64,000 nucleotides of DNA from JBFXCS01 sp050181915. Lineage in GTDB: Bacteria > Actinomycetota > Thermoleophilia > Miltoncostaeales > Miltoncostaeaceae. Positions 8,766 through 17,137 of the stretch are shown piece after piece; the first letter of the stretch is position 1, and each line of letters opens with the position of its first letter. The stretch spans positions 1,178,001-1,242,000 of the forward strand of contig JBFXCS010000001.1 in NCBI GenBank assembly GCA_050181915.1, read 5' to 3'. Made by a program: the position numbers and the translations under genes. Below the pieces are notes generated by a model. It was not told the DNA's origin. It saw only the letters and a program-made list of their open reading frames with translations, and made no database searches.

Positions 8766-8827
8766 CAGACAGGGCTCGGGCGGGGAGCGCTACCGTCGAC
8801 CCTCCCCCGATGCTCTCCGAACCGGCC

Positions 8828-9478
8828 ATGTCACTCACCGACCTGGTCCTGGGCCTCGTCGTGACGGGCCTGGCGATCCGGCTCGGCCGCTACCCGGGGA
8901 TCCATCGCCACTGGCGCCGCACCTTCTGGTGGACGGGGATCGCGGCGCTGCTCGGAGCGGTGCACCACGGCGTGGTCACCCACTCCGACACGTGGGCGCA
9001 GCCGAGCTGGGCCGTCATCAGCATGATGGTCGTCATCGCCGTCTCGTACCTGCTGGCGGCGACGGTGCACGAGGTGCTCGGCCCCGGGCGCGGCCGCGTG
9101 TTCTGGCTGCTGCGCTCGGTGTCGCTGGTGGCCTACGCGGCGCTCGCCCTCACGGGCCACGCCGGGGTCAACTCGATCCTGCTCTGCGAGGGGCTCACGA
9201 TGATCGCCGTGCTCGTCCTCTGGGGCACGGCGCTGCGCGAGCGCCATCCGCTGGCGCCCGCGGTCACCTGCGCGCTGGCGGCGAGCGCCGCGGCGGCGGC
9301 CGCCCGCGCGATACCCGGCGACGTCACCGACCGGATCGGGCTCGACCCCACCTCGCTCTACCACCTCGCCCAGATCCCTGGGCTGGTGATCCTCTTCCTC
9401 GCCCTCGCCCTCCCTCAGCGCGCCCGCCCCGGGGCGCCGCGGCCCCCGGCCGCGCGCTCCGCCGCCGGGGCGGTGTGA
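8828..9478 (+). CDS. DUF6962-like integral membrane protein
   Basis: A 216-residue membrane protein with about seven hydrophobic helices. It starts with LTDLVLGLVVTGLAIRL, then FWWTGIAALLGAVHHGVVTH, a His-containing helix, and further helices to VILFLALALP near the C-terminus. The arrangement resembles uncharacterised DUF6962-type proteins; no enzymatic motif is clear. An in-frame ATG at 8810 would add six residues and sits about 15 nt after a TACCGT hexamer, so either start is possible. Confidence 0.65.
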   Translation: MSLTDLVLGLVVTGLAIRLGRYPGIHRHWRRTFWWTGIAALLGAVHHGVVTHSDTWAQPSWAVISMMVVIAVSYLLAATVHEVLGPGRGRVFWLLRSVSLVAYAALALTGHAGVNSILLCEGLTMIAVLVLWGTALRERHPLAPAVTCALAASAAAAAARAIPGDVTDRIGLDPTSLYHLAQIPGLVILFLALALPQRARPGAPRPPAARSAAGAV

Positions 9479-9593
9479 CGGACGACCTTGCCCCCGGGCG
9501 CCACTTCGGCTTTCATGCCCGGCGGCCGAGCTTCCCGAGTCCGCCACCGCGTCGAGAGGACCTCCGGGCGCCGCATCGCGGGCGCCTCCATCT

Positions 9594-10595
9594 GTGTCCC
9601 CCCGCCTTCCCGCCATAGGTCGCCCTTCCCGCCGCGCCGTCACCGCCGCGGCCACGCTCGCCCTCGTCGCGCTCGCGTCCTGGGGCGCGATGCACGCGGT
9701 CAAGCCGGGGGCGCTGCGCGAGACCTTCGCCACTGTGAGCTGGCCGTGGGTGGTCGCCGCCGCCATCGCCTACGCGGTCGGCCAGATCGCGTCGGGCCTG
9801 GTCTGGGGCGTGGGCCTGCGCGCGGGCGGGGTGGGCGTCGGCCGCCGCCACGTGATGAGCGCCCACTGGCTGGGGCACGGGGCCGGCGAGATCCTGCCCG
9901 CGCAGCTCGGCCACGTCGTCCGCTTCGCCGCCATCCGCCGCCACCCGGCCGCGCGCCGCGAGGGCTGCCTGCGCGTCGCGGGCAGCATGGGCGCCCACCG
10001 GGCGGTGGACAGCCTGGTCACCTTCGTCGTCATGGCGCTCGCCGTGATGGTCATCCCCCTGCCCGCCGGCGCCGGCGTGCTGCGCTGGGTCGCGGGGGTC
10101 ACCCTGGCGGGCCTCGTCCTCGCCCTCGTCGCCGCCTGGAGGCTGGGCCCCGGCCGCGCCGAGCGCCTGGTGCCGCGCCGCCTGCGCGGGCCGGTGGCCG
10201 ACCTGGCGAGGGGCGCGGCCCTCTTCTCGCGCCGCGAGCACGTGGTCGCGGCCGTGGCCCTGCAGCTCGTCGCCGTGGGCGGCCGCGTGGTGAGCCTCGC
10301 GGCCCTGCTGCAGGCGTTCCACATGCCGCCCGGCGCGGCCCTGCTGGTGTTCGCGCTGATCGTGCTGTCTGGCCTGCTGGCCATCTCGCCCGGCGGCGTC
10401 GGCGTCCGCGAGGCCGCCCTGGTGCCCGCGCTCGTCGCCACCTACGGGCTCGGCGCCCAGTCGGCCATCGCCTTCAGCCTGGGCATCCAGGCCACCGCCC
10501 TGGTGGTGTCGCTGATGGGCGCCGCGGTCGCGCTGCTCTCCGACCGGCTCTGGCCGCCGCACGCGGCCGGCGCGCCGGCGCCGTCCCTCGCCTAG
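9594..10595 (+). CDS. Lysylphosphatidylglycerol synthase TM region/UPF0104 flippase-like protein
   Basis: A 333-residue multi-pass protein of the UPF0104 (AglD/MprF N-domain) family. Typical features are GHGAGEILPAQLGHVVRF, SMGAHRAVDSLVTF and, near the C-terminus, LLAISPGGVGVREAALVPAL, which is the family signature. Eight hydrophobic helices are apparent. Related domains flip lysyl-lipids or polyprenyl-linked sugars across the inner membrane; no synthase domain is attached here. Start is the GTG at 9594, with no clear ribosome binding site. Its TAG stop lies inside the left end of the repeat element that follows. Confidence 0.8.
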   Translation: MSPRLPAIGRPSRRAVTAAATLALVALASWGAMHAVKPGALRETFATVSWPWVVAAAIAYAVGQIASGLVWGVGLRAGGVGVGRRHVMSAHWLGHGAGEILPAQLGHVVRFAAIRRHPAARREGCLRVAGSMGAHRAVDSLVTFVVMALAVMVIPLPAGAGVLRWVAGVTLAGLVLALVAAWRLGPGRAERLVPRRLRGPVADLARGAALFSRREHVVAAVALQLVAVGGRVVSLAALLQAFHMPPGAALLVFALIVLSGLLAISPGGVGVREAALVPALVATYGLGAQSAIAFSLGIQATALVVSLMGAAVALLSDRLWPPHAAGAPAPSLA

Positions 10596-10755
10596 TGTCC
10601 TGAGTCGTAAGTTCGTACGCAGTACCCGAGCGAATCGCAAGGGAGGCAAGGACGCAGATCTTCCCCGATATCGCGAATATCGGGGAAGTCGAGGACGCCG
10701 CATCGCGCCGCGATGCAGCCGGGAACCGCCACGCAATTTGCGACTCGGGACACTA
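10593..10755. mobile_element. 163-bp palindromic element, MITE candidate
   Basis: The two ends are inverted repeats: TAGTGTCC(T/C)GAGTCG at both termini, 14 of 15 matches, with weaker pairing continuing about 20 nt inward. Each end sits in a CTAG context, as left by IS630/Tc1-type transposases that duplicate TA. Inside is a perfect 12-bp hairpin (10660-10688, arms CTTCCCCGATAT / ATATCGGGGAAG) and a second 8-bp hairpin (10700-10716). There is no ORF of its own. Composition is visibly less GC-rich than the neighbours. A non-autonomous transposable element is the best reading; a large structured intergenic repeat is the alternative. Confidence 0.65.
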
Positions 10756-10763
10756 GCGTCGGC

Positions 10764-11156
10764 TCAGCCGGCGGACTCGAGGTACGCCGCGGCGACGCGC
10801 CTGGGCGCGCGCAGCAGCCAGGCGTCGACGATCAGCCCCTCCAGGTCGGCGACCGCGATCTCGTCCAGCCGCACCAGCACCGCCGCGTAGCCGTCGAAGT
10901 GGGGCGTGGTGAAGTAGACGCGCGGCTCGTCCGCCACCAGGCCATCCTTCGCGACCAGGTCGGCGACCCGGGCGCCCAGGATCGGCCCGCGCGGGGCGGC
11001 GTCGCCCAGGTGCTCCAGATCGGCGCGGCGCAGCGGGCGCTCCCACACGAACAGCTTGTCGCGCACCCGCCAGGCCGCGACGCCGTCGTGGCTCGGGCGC
11101 TCGGTCGTCTCGGGCAGCGCGAGGGCGATCCGGCGCACGTCGTCCCAGGTGGCCAT
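10764..11156 (-). CDS. MmcQ/YjbR family protein
   Basis: A 130-residue protein of the MmcQ/YjbR fold: TWDDVRRIALALPETTERPSHDGVAAWRVRDKLF at the start (quoted here in parts: ALPETTE, WRVRDKLF), then YFTTPHFDGYAAVLVRLD and a C-terminal DAWLLRAPRRVAAAYL. Family members adopt a CyaY-like fold and may bind DNA, but no function is established. The ATG at 11156 is preceded by TACGGT with a 7-nt gap, a leaderless arrangement. The gene is divergent from the methyltransferase. Confidence 0.82.
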   Translation of the reverse strand: MATWDDVRRIALALPETTERPSHDGVAAWRVRDKLFVWERPLRRADLEHLGDAAPRGPILGARVADLVAKDGLVADEPRVYFTTPHFDGYAAVLVRLDEIAVADLEGLIVDAWLLRAPRRVAAAYLESAG

Positions 11157-11194
11157 GGGGACCACCGTAGTACGGCCGCCCGGGGAGGTCACGC

Positions 11195-12034
11195 GTGAAC
11201 GGCGCCTCCCTCGCGGCGCTCGCCTGCCCGGTGTGCCGCCGGCCCCTCGCCGAGGTCGCCGCGGCGCTGCGCTGCCAGGCGGGCCACTCGTTCGACATCG
11301 CCCGCGAGGGGCACGTGACGCTGCTGCCCGGCGACGTCCGCCCCGGCGGCGACACGCGCGAGATGGTCGCCGCGCGGGCGGCCTTCCTCGCCGCGGGCCA
11401 CCTCGCCCCGCTGAACGCCGCGATCGACGCCGCCGCGGCGGCGGCCCTCGCCCACGACCCGCCGGGCGTGCTGCTCGACCTGGGCGCGGGCACCGGCCAC
11501 CACCTGGCCCGGCTGCTCGACGCCCGCCCCGAACGGGCGGGCGTGGCCCTCGACGCGTCCCGCGCGGCGGCGCGGCGCGCCGCGCGGGCGCACCCGCGGC
11601 TCGCCGCCGTCGTCTGCGACGTCTGGCGCGGCCTGCCGGTGCGCGACGGCTCCGCCGCCCTCGTGCTGGACGCCTTCGCGCCGCGCAACGCCCGCGAGAT
11701 CGCCCGGGCGCTCGCGCCGGAGGGCCGGCTCCTCGTCGTGACCCCCACCGCCGCCCACATGGCCGAGCTGGTCGAGGCCCTGGGGCTCCTGACCGTCGAT
11801 CCGCGCAAGCCCGAGCGCATGAGCGCCACCCTGGGCGCCCACCTGGAGCGCGGCGCGACCTCTTCGTGCGAGTTCGCGATGGAGCTGAGCCACGCCGACG
11901 TCCGTCACGCGGCGGTCATGGGGCCGAGCGCCCACCACATCGACCGGGACGAGCTCGCCGCCCGCATCGCCGCGCTGCCGCGGCCGATGCGGGTCACCGC
12001 GTCCGCGACCGTGGCGACCTACCGGCCGTACTGA
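11195..12034 (+). CDS. rlmA: RlmA-type 23S rRNA (guanine-N1) methyltransferase
   Basis: A 279-residue methyltransferase. The N-terminus has a zinc site (CPVCRRPL, then C and H in CQAGHSFD), the SAM site is LLDLGAGTGHHLARLL (residues about 90-105), and the C-terminal half contains VMGPSAHHI, characteristic of the RlmA/TlrB group. These enzymes methylate G745 or G748 of 23S rRNA; the latter gives tylosin resistance in producers. The sequence does not tell which base is modified. GTG at 11195 has a GGGGAGGT ribosome binding site. The 3' end overlaps the convergent GDPD gene by 16 bp. Confidence 0.85.
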   Translation: MNGASLAALACPVCRRPLAEVAAALRCQAGHSFDIAREGHVTLLPGDVRPGGDTREMVAARAAFLAAGHLAPLNAAIDAAAAAALAHDPPGVLLDLGAGTGHHLARLLDARPERAGVALDASRAAARRAARAHPRLAAVVCDVWRGLPVRDGSAALVLDAFAPRNAREIARALAPEGRLLVVTPTAAHMAELVEALGLLTVDPRKPERMSATLGAHLERGATSSCEFAMELSHADVRHAAVMGPSAHHIDRDELAARIAALPRPMRVTASATVATYRPY

Positions 12035-12693
12035 CGGCGCAGGCGGGCCAGCAGCGCCAGGTCGTCGACGATCAGCCCGCCGACGCCCCACCGCGCGAGC
12101 CGCGCGGCGTCCTCCTCGTCCTCCACCGGCCACGTCATGACGAGATCGGTCCGCCGGACCAGATCGCGGGCGACCGGCTCGGACAGCAGGTCGCGCCGTG
12201 CGCACACCGCGCGGGCGACGCCCCGCTCCACCAGGGCCGCGAGCGCCCGGGCGCGGCGGGCGGTGCTGACCGAGTGCACCGCGGTCAGCCCCGGCACGCC
12301 CGCCAGCGCGGCCAGGACGTCCCACCGCTTGGAGCTCACCAGGGCGGGCGACCGCAGCCGCCCCTGCGCGACGCCCGCGGCGATCACCTCGGCGAACCGC
12401 TCCCCGTCTCCGTCCTTGAGGTCGTAGAGGGGCCGCACGCCCTCCGGCAGCGCGGCGAGCGCCGGGCCGGGGGCCGGCGCCGGTCCGATGGCCGGGCGCA
12501 CGCGCCATCCGTCCCACTCGATCGGCAGGGGCCCGAGGCGGCGCGCGTGGCGCACCTCCAGGCGCCCCCGGCGCAGGTGGAGGTCGATCTCGACCAGATC
12601 GGCGCCCGCCCGCGCCGCCGGCCCGACCGAGGCGACCCGGTTCCCCGCCCGGTGGGCGATCAGCAGCGGCCGGTGTGCCGGGCCGACGGTCAC
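12019..12693 (-). CDS. Glycerophosphodiester phosphodiesterase-like protein
   Basis: A 224-residue GDPD-family TIM barrel. The first conserved His-Arg is in LLIAHRAGN and the acidic pair in LVEIDLHLRRG; the downstream His-Asp motif of the family is represented by EVRHARR, so the canonical Asp is not obvious. Later strands SPALVSSKRWDVL and LVMTWPVEDEEDAARLARWGVGGLIVDD fit the barrel end. It likely hydrolyses deacylated phospholipids, though the altered HD motif makes activity uncertain. GTG at 12693 has a GGGGAG ribosome binding site. Confidence 0.75.
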   Translation of the reverse strand: MTVGPAHRPLLIAHRAGNRVASVGPAARAGADLVEIDLHLRRGRLEVRHARRLGPLPIEWDGWRVRPAIGPAPAPGPALAALPEGVRPLYDLKDGDGERFAEVIAAGVAQGRLRSPALVSSKRWDVLAALAGVPGLTAVHSVSTARRARALAALVERGVARAVCARRDLLSEPVARDLVRRTDLVMTWPVEDEEDAARLARWGVGGLIVDDLALLARLRRQYGR

Positions 12694-12768
12694 GCGCCCG
12701 GCTCCCCGCGGCGCCCCGCTAACGTGCCGCCCGGCACGACGACCGGCCACCACCACCCGGGAGCCCCC

Positions 12769-13344
12769 ATGCGCCCATCCCCCCTTCGATCCGCAGGTGC
12801 GGTGCTGATCGCCGTCGTCCTCACCGCCCTCCTCGCGGCGTGCGGCGGCGAGACGTCGTCGTCCCCGCCCGCGTCGTCATCCGCGTCCCCCCGGGGACCG
12901 CTCGACGCGCGGGCGCTCGAGCGCGCCGTCGAGGACGCCTGCGCCGACGAGGTCGACGCGCGCACCGCCGACGGATCGCCCGACTTCCTGCGGGCCGCGG
13001 CCGACGGGGACCTCGACGCCGCCCTCGCGGCGGCCTCGTACAACCGGTCGGCCATGGGGCGGATGACGTCGCGGCTCGCCCCGCTCGAGGCCTCCTCCGA
13101 CGACGGGGCCGAGGCCCTCGACGCGGCGCGCGCCGCGATCGGGAAGCGGCGCGCGACCTGGGAGGCGCGCGAGCGGGCGCTCCGCGAGCGCCCCGACGAG
13201 TTCTTCCCCGACCCGCCGTCCCAGAACCGGGCCCAGCCGCTGCTGAGGCTGATCCGGGTCGGGGGCGGCCCCGACGGCGGCTGGGGCGACGCCCTCGAGT
13301 CGCTGGGCGTGCAGCAGCCCGACTGCGGCCTGGCCGTCCCCTGA
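12769..13344 (+). CDS. Putative lipoprotein
   Basis: A 191-residue secreted lipoprotein. The signal peptide is followed by the lipobox LLAACGG (Cys at about residue 25), then a Ser/Pro-rich linker and an alpha-helical domain rich in Ala, Asp and Glu. No known domain is recognised. The ATG at 12769 is the only start giving a proper signal peptide. It is preceded by TAACGT at 12720, a possible -10, giving a leader of about 40 nt. Confidence 0.7.
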   Translation: MRPSPLRSAGAVLIAVVLTALLAACGGETSSSPPASSSASPRGPLDARALERAVEDACADEVDARTADGSPDFLRAAADGDLDAALAAASYNRSAMGRMTSRLAPLEASSDDGAEALDAARAAIGKRRATWEARERALRERPDEFFPDPPSQNRAQPLLRLIRVGGGPDGGWGDALESLGVQQPDCGLAVP

Positions 13345-13393
13345 CCCGGCCCGACCGATGCGGCCCCCGGCGGACGCCCGGACGACGACCGCG

Positions 13394-14203
13394 TCACTCC
13401 CCCGCCGGGTCGCCGCGGTGCGTCCACACCGGCTCGCGCTTGTCGAGGAAGGCGGCGATGCCCTCCTGCGCGTCACCGCTGAGGGCGTTCGCGCACATGG
13501 CGGCGCCGGCGTGGTCGTAGGCCTCGGCGAGCGGTAGGCCCAGGTTCTCCCCGGTGGCGCGCTTGCCCCGCGCCACCGTGTCGCGGCTCGCCGAGGCGAC
13601 GGCGGCGGCGAGGGCCGCCGCGGCGTCGTCGAGGTCGTCGGCCGGCACCACGTCCGACACGAGGCCCCACGCCAGGGCCGTCGCGGCGTCGACGGGCTCG
13701 CCGGTCATGAGCATGCGGTTCGCCCTCATCCGCCCCACCGCCCGGGCCACCTCGACCATGGGCGTGGTGCAGTACAGCCCGATCCTCACGCCGGGCGTGG
13801 CGAAGCGCGCCCCCTCGGCCGCGACGGCCAGGTCGCAGGCCGCCACCATCTGACAGCCCGCCGCCGTGGCCAGCCCCTGGACGCGCGCGATCACGGGCAG
13901 CGGCAGGCGATGGATCGTGAGCATCAGCTCCGCGCAGGCGGCGAACACCCGCTCGTGCACGGCGGCGTCGCGCGTGCGCAGCTCGCGCAGGTCGTGGCCG
14001 GCGCAGAACACCGGCCCGCGCGCGCCGATCACCACCGCCCGCGCCGACGGATCCTCGCCGGCGGCGGCCAGGGCGGCCCGCAGGGCCTCCATCGTCGCCA
14101 GCGAGAGGGGGTTGCGCCGCTCCGGCCGGTCCAGGACCAGCGTCACGACCGGCCCGTCGCGCTCGACGATCACGGCATCCCCGGCGACGCCCGCCTCAGC
14201 CAT
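13394..14203 (-). CDS. Enoyl-CoA hydratase/isomerase family protein
   Basis: A 269-residue crotonase-fold protein. The CoA-binding start DRPERRNPLSLATMEAL, the oxyanion-hole segments FCAGHDLREL and GLATAAGCQMVAACDLAVA, and the C-terminal FLDKREPVW are all present. The HDLRE variant resembles the ECHDC3-like subgroup rather than classical FadB hydratases, so hydratase activity is not certain. ATG at 14203 has a strong GGAGGGAGGAACC ribosome binding site, and TACGCT at 14239-14234 may be its -10. It is divergent from the exonuclease. Confidence 0.83.
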   Translation of the reverse strand: MAEAGVAGDAVIVERDGPVVTLVLDRPERRNPLSLATMEALRAALAAAGEDPSARAVVIGARGPVFCAGHDLRELRTRDAAVHERVFAACAELMLTIHRLPLPVIARVQGLATAAGCQMVAACDLAVAAEGARFATPGVRIGLYCTTPMVEVARAVGRMRANRMLMTGEPVDAATALAWGLVSDVVPADDLDDAAAALAAAVASASRDTVARGKRATGENLGLPLAEAYDHAGAAMCANALSGDAQEGIAAFLDKREPVWTHRGDPAGE

Positions 14204-14258
14204 GGGTTCCTCCCTCCGGATGGGCCGCGAGCGTACCGCGCTCGGGTACGGTGGGGCC

Positions 14259-15137
14259 GTGCAGGTCCACCTCGTCGACGGCACCTACGAGCTGTTCCGC
14301 CACCACCTGGGCCTGCCGCCCGAGGTGGCCGCCTCGTCACGCGCCGCCGCGACGCGGGGCGTGATGCGCTCGGTGCTCGACCTGATCGAGGACGGGGCGA
14401 CCCACCTGGGCGTGGCCTGCGACACGGTCATCGAGTCGTTCCGCAACGACCTGTGGCCCGGCTACAAGACCGGCGCCGGCATCGACCCCGCGCTGTCGTC
14501 CCAGTTCCCGCTGGTCGAGGAGGGCCTGCGCGCGATGGGCGTCACCGTGTGGGGGATGATCGAGGTCGAGGCCGACGACGCCCTCGCCACCGCCGCCGCC
14601 CGGGCCGCCGCCGACGAGCGGGTGCGGCGGGTGGTGATCTGCACGCCCGACAAGGACCTCGCGCAGTGCGTCGTGGACGGCCGCGTCGTGCAGCTCGACC
14701 GCCGCGCCGGGACCGTCCGCGACGCCGCCGGGGTGCGGGAGAAGTTCGGCGTCGAGCCCGCATCGATCCCCGACTACCTGGGGCTGGTGGGCGACTCGGC
14801 CGACGGCTTCCCGGGGCTGCCCGGCTGGGGCGCCAAGAGCGCGGCCGCCCTCCTGGCCCGCTACGGGCGCCTGGAGGAGATCCCGCGCGACCCGGCCGAG
14901 TGGGACGTCGCGGTGCGCGGCGCCGCGCGGCTGGCCGCGACGCTGGCGGCGCGCCACGAGGACGCCCTCCTGTTCCGCCGGCTCGCCACCCTGCGCCCCG
15001 ACTGCGAGGGGGTGCTGCCGGACGGCGTCGACGCGCTGCGCTGGGGCGGGCCGACCGCCGGCCTCGCCGCCTTCTGCGCCCGGATCGACGCGCCCGAGCT
15101 GCCCGCCCGGGCGGCCGCGCTCGCGGGTTCTCGTTAA
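14259..15137 (+). CDS. 5'-3' exonuclease (flap endonuclease family)
   Basis: A 292-residue stand-alone PIN/H3TH nuclease like the N-terminal domain of DNA polymerase I. Metal-binding acidic residues are in LVDGTYELFR, VACDTVIESF, EVEADDALAT and CTPDKDLAQCV, and the helix-3-turn-helix is GLVGDSADGFPGLPGWGAKSAAALL. It should remove RNA primers or flaps. GTG at 14259 is preceded by TACGGT with a 6-nt gap, suggesting a leaderless mRNA. Length equals known stand-alone homologues. Confidence 0.88.
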   Translation: MQVHLVDGTYELFRHHLGLPPEVAASSRAAATRGVMRSVLDLIEDGATHLGVACDTVIESFRNDLWPGYKTGAGIDPALSSQFPLVEEGLRAMGVTVWGMIEVEADDALATAAARAAADERVRRVVICTPDKDLAQCVVDGRVVQLDRRAGTVRDAAGVREKFGVEPASIPDYLGLVGDSADGFPGLPGWGAKSAAALLARYGRLEEIPRDPAEWDVAVRGAARLAATLAARHEDALLFRRLATLRPDCEGVLPDGVDALRWGGPTAGLAAFCARIDAPELPARAAALAGSR

Positions 15138-15290
15138 CCGAACCGCAATCGCAGCTTCCAGCGGCCGTTAGGACGTCTCACAGCTTTCTCTGAGGTGGCG
15201 CTGGTTCGATCGACCCACGCGCCGGAGCGCCACCGGGGGACGAGCGGGGCTCCGGCGCGGAGCGAACCACACGAGCCCGGGAGACCCGCC

Positions 15291-16508
15291 ATGCCCCTGA
15301 ACCCCAGCATCCGCAGCGCCATCGGCAGCCGCGCCGGCCGCACCGCCGCCGTCGCACTGTGCGCCGCACTGATCGGAGGGGGGACCGTGGCCGTCGTCGA
15401 CTCCCACGGCGGCGGCACGACCACCATCGTCGAGCGCCCGACGGCGGTCACGCCGGTCTCCACGGCGAGCGGCGCCGCCCAGACCGACTTCAGCGAGGTG
15501 TACGCGCAGCGCCGCAAGGGCGTGGTGTCGATCACCGCCACCGTCGAGCAGTCGTCGGACGGCTACCCCGGGGCGCCCGAGCAGCAGGCCACCGCCGGGG
15601 GCACCGGCGTCGTGATCGACGACGACGGCCACGTGCTCACCAACGAGCACGTCGTCTCGGGCGCGTCGAAGGTCGAGGTCACCCTCGCCTCCGGCACCGC
15701 GGTGACCGCCAAGGTGCTCGGCACCGACCCGTCCACCGACCTCGCGCTGCTGAAGATCGACGTCCCCGCCGACCAGCTCGACCCGATCCCCCTGGGAGAC
15801 TCCTCGGCGATCCAGGTGGGCGACCCGGTGATGGCGATCGGCGACCCGTTCGGCCTCGAGGCCAGCGCGAGCGCCGGCATCGTCTCGGGCCTCAACCGCA
15901 CCATGCAGGCGCCCAACGGCTTCACCATCACCGGAGCGATCCAGACCGACGCGGCCGTGAACCACGGCAACTCGGGCGGCGCCCTGCTCGACGCCGCCGG
16001 CAACCTGATCGGCATCCCGGCGCAGATCGCCGACTCGGGCGTCGATGCGAACGTGGGGGTCGCGTTCGCGATCCCGTCGAACACCGCCAAGCAGATCATC
16101 GCCCAGCTCGAGAAGGGCGGGACGGTCGAGCACGCATGGCTCGGCGTCTCGACGGCGACGGTCGACTCCGACATCGCCCAGATCGCCGGCCTCGGCACCG
16201 ACCGGGGGGCCCTCATCACCGGCGTGGTGGCCGGCGGGCCGGCGCAGAAGGCGGGCCTCGATCCCGGCGACAGCGCCGTGACCACCTCCCAGGGTCAGGT
16301 GTGCGCGGGCGGGGACGTGGTCACCGCCGTCGGCGACGCGAAGGTCACCGACGCGGCCGACCTGCAGGAGGCGATCGACGCCCAGAAGCCCGGCGCCGAC
16401 GTGCCGCTGACGGTCGTGAACGCGTCCGGGAAGAGCCGCACCGTGTCCGTGACCCTCGGCACCCGCCCCGCCCAGGCCACGCAGACCACCCGGAGCTGCG
16501 CTCCGTAG
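15291..16508 (+). CDS. HtrA/DegP-like trypsin-type serine protease with PDZ domain
   Basis: A 405-residue protease with an N-terminal signal anchor (residues 18-37), a flexible linker, a trypsin-like domain and a C-terminal PDZ domain. The catalytic triad is H120 (NEHV), D150 (STDLALLK) and S228 (GNSGGAL), all intact. The PDZ domain starts near AWLGVST and carries GGPAQKAGLDPGD. It should act at the outer face of the membrane in protein quality control. ATG at 15291 follows a GGGAGACC ribosome binding site. The 150-bp leader contains a 10-bp stem (GCGCCGGAGC/GCTCCGGCGC) of unknown role. It ends in a perfect hairpin. Confidence 0.92.
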   Translation: MPLNPSIRSAIGSRAGRTAAVALCAALIGGGTVAVVDSHGGGTTTIVERPTAVTPVSTASGAAQTDFSEVYAQRRKGVVSITATVEQSSDGYPGAPEQQATAGGTGVVIDDDGHVLTNEHVVSGASKVEVTLASGTAVTAKVLGTDPSTDLALLKIDVPADQLDPIPLGDSSAIQVGDPVMAIGDPFGLEASASAGIVSGLNRTMQAPNGFTITGAIQTDAAVNHGNSGGALLDAAGNLIGIPAQIADSGVDANVGVAFAIPSNTAKQIIAQLEKGGTVEHAWLGVSTATVDSDIAQIAGLGTDRGALITGVVAGGPAQKAGLDPGDSAVTTSQGQVCAGGDVVTAVGDAKVTDAADLQEAIDAQKPGADVPLTVVNASGKSRTVSVTLGTRPAQATQTTRSCAP

Positions 16509-16527
16509 CCGCCCCTCACCGCCGCGC

Positions 16528-16559
16528 ACGCGGCCTCCCGGGCGCCCGGGAGGCCGCGT
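16528..16559. terminator. Perfect 15-bp hairpin between convergent genes
   Basis: Arms ACGCGGCCTCCCGGG and its exact complement flank a 2-nt CG loop, placed 20 nt after the protease stop and 12 nt after the stop of the reductase on the other strand. Without a U-tract it would be an actinobacterial-type bidirectional terminator. Confidence 0.75.
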
Positions 16560-16571
16560 CGGGCGACCCCG

Positions 16572-17135
16572 CTAGGCGACCGCCGTCCTGGCGGCGCGGC
16601 GCTCGGCCGCGGCGACCAGCTCCCGCAGCAGCTCCCTCAGCCGGTCGCGCAGCTCGTCGTCGGCCAGCTCGCCGTCGGGGCCGAGCCGCTCGTGGACGTG
16701 GCCCACGCCGACCTCGCCCTCGACGACCCGGGCGCCGATCGCCTTCAGCACCTTGCGCGCCTCGGCCTGCGACCAGACGGCCCCGAACGCCCCGGTGCTC
16801 GCCCCGATCACCGCGACGGGCATGTTGCGCAGCGGGCTCTCGGCCAGGGGGCGCGACATCCAGTCGAGGGCGTTCTTCAGGACGCCGGGAATCGAGCTGT
16901 TGTACTCCGGGGTGGCCACGAGCACGGCGTCCGCCGAGCGGACCGCCTCGCGCATCCGCTCGACGCCCTCCGGCCGCGGATCGTGGTCGAGGTCCTGGTT
17001 GTACGGCGGGACGTCGCCCAGCCCGTCGAAGACCCTCAGCTCCACGCCGTCCGGCAGCTCGCGCCGGGCCGCCTCGAGCAGCCGGGTGTTGTGGGAGTCC
17101 TCCCGCAGGCTCCCCGAGATGCCGAGGATCCTCAT
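16572..17135 (-). CDS. NADPH-dependent FMN reductase
   Basis: A 187-residue flavodoxin-fold reductase. The FMN phosphate loop is GISGSLREDSHNTRLL (residues 5-20), and the family motif PEYNSSIPGVLKNALDW is complete. Such enzymes reduce quinones, azo compounds or chromate with NADPH. It lies 2 nt downstream of the YceI gene and is certainly in the same operon, next to a divergent MarR regulator, which suggests a redox- or xenobiotic-response unit. Confidence 0.88.
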   Translation of the reverse strand: MRILGISGSLREDSHNTRLLEAARRELPDGVELRVFDGLGDVPPYNQDLDHDPRPEGVERMREAVRSADAVLVATPEYNSSIPGVLKNALDWMSRPLAESPLRNMPVAVIGASTGAFGAVWSQAEARKVLKAIGARVVEGEVGVGHVHERLGPDGELADDELRDRLRELLRELVAAAERRAARTAVA

Positions 17136-17137
17136 GG

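Noticed and set aside
15138..15290. Possible riboswitch before the HtrA gene
   Set aside because: A 10-bp stem is present but no conserved riboswitch blocks are recognisable.
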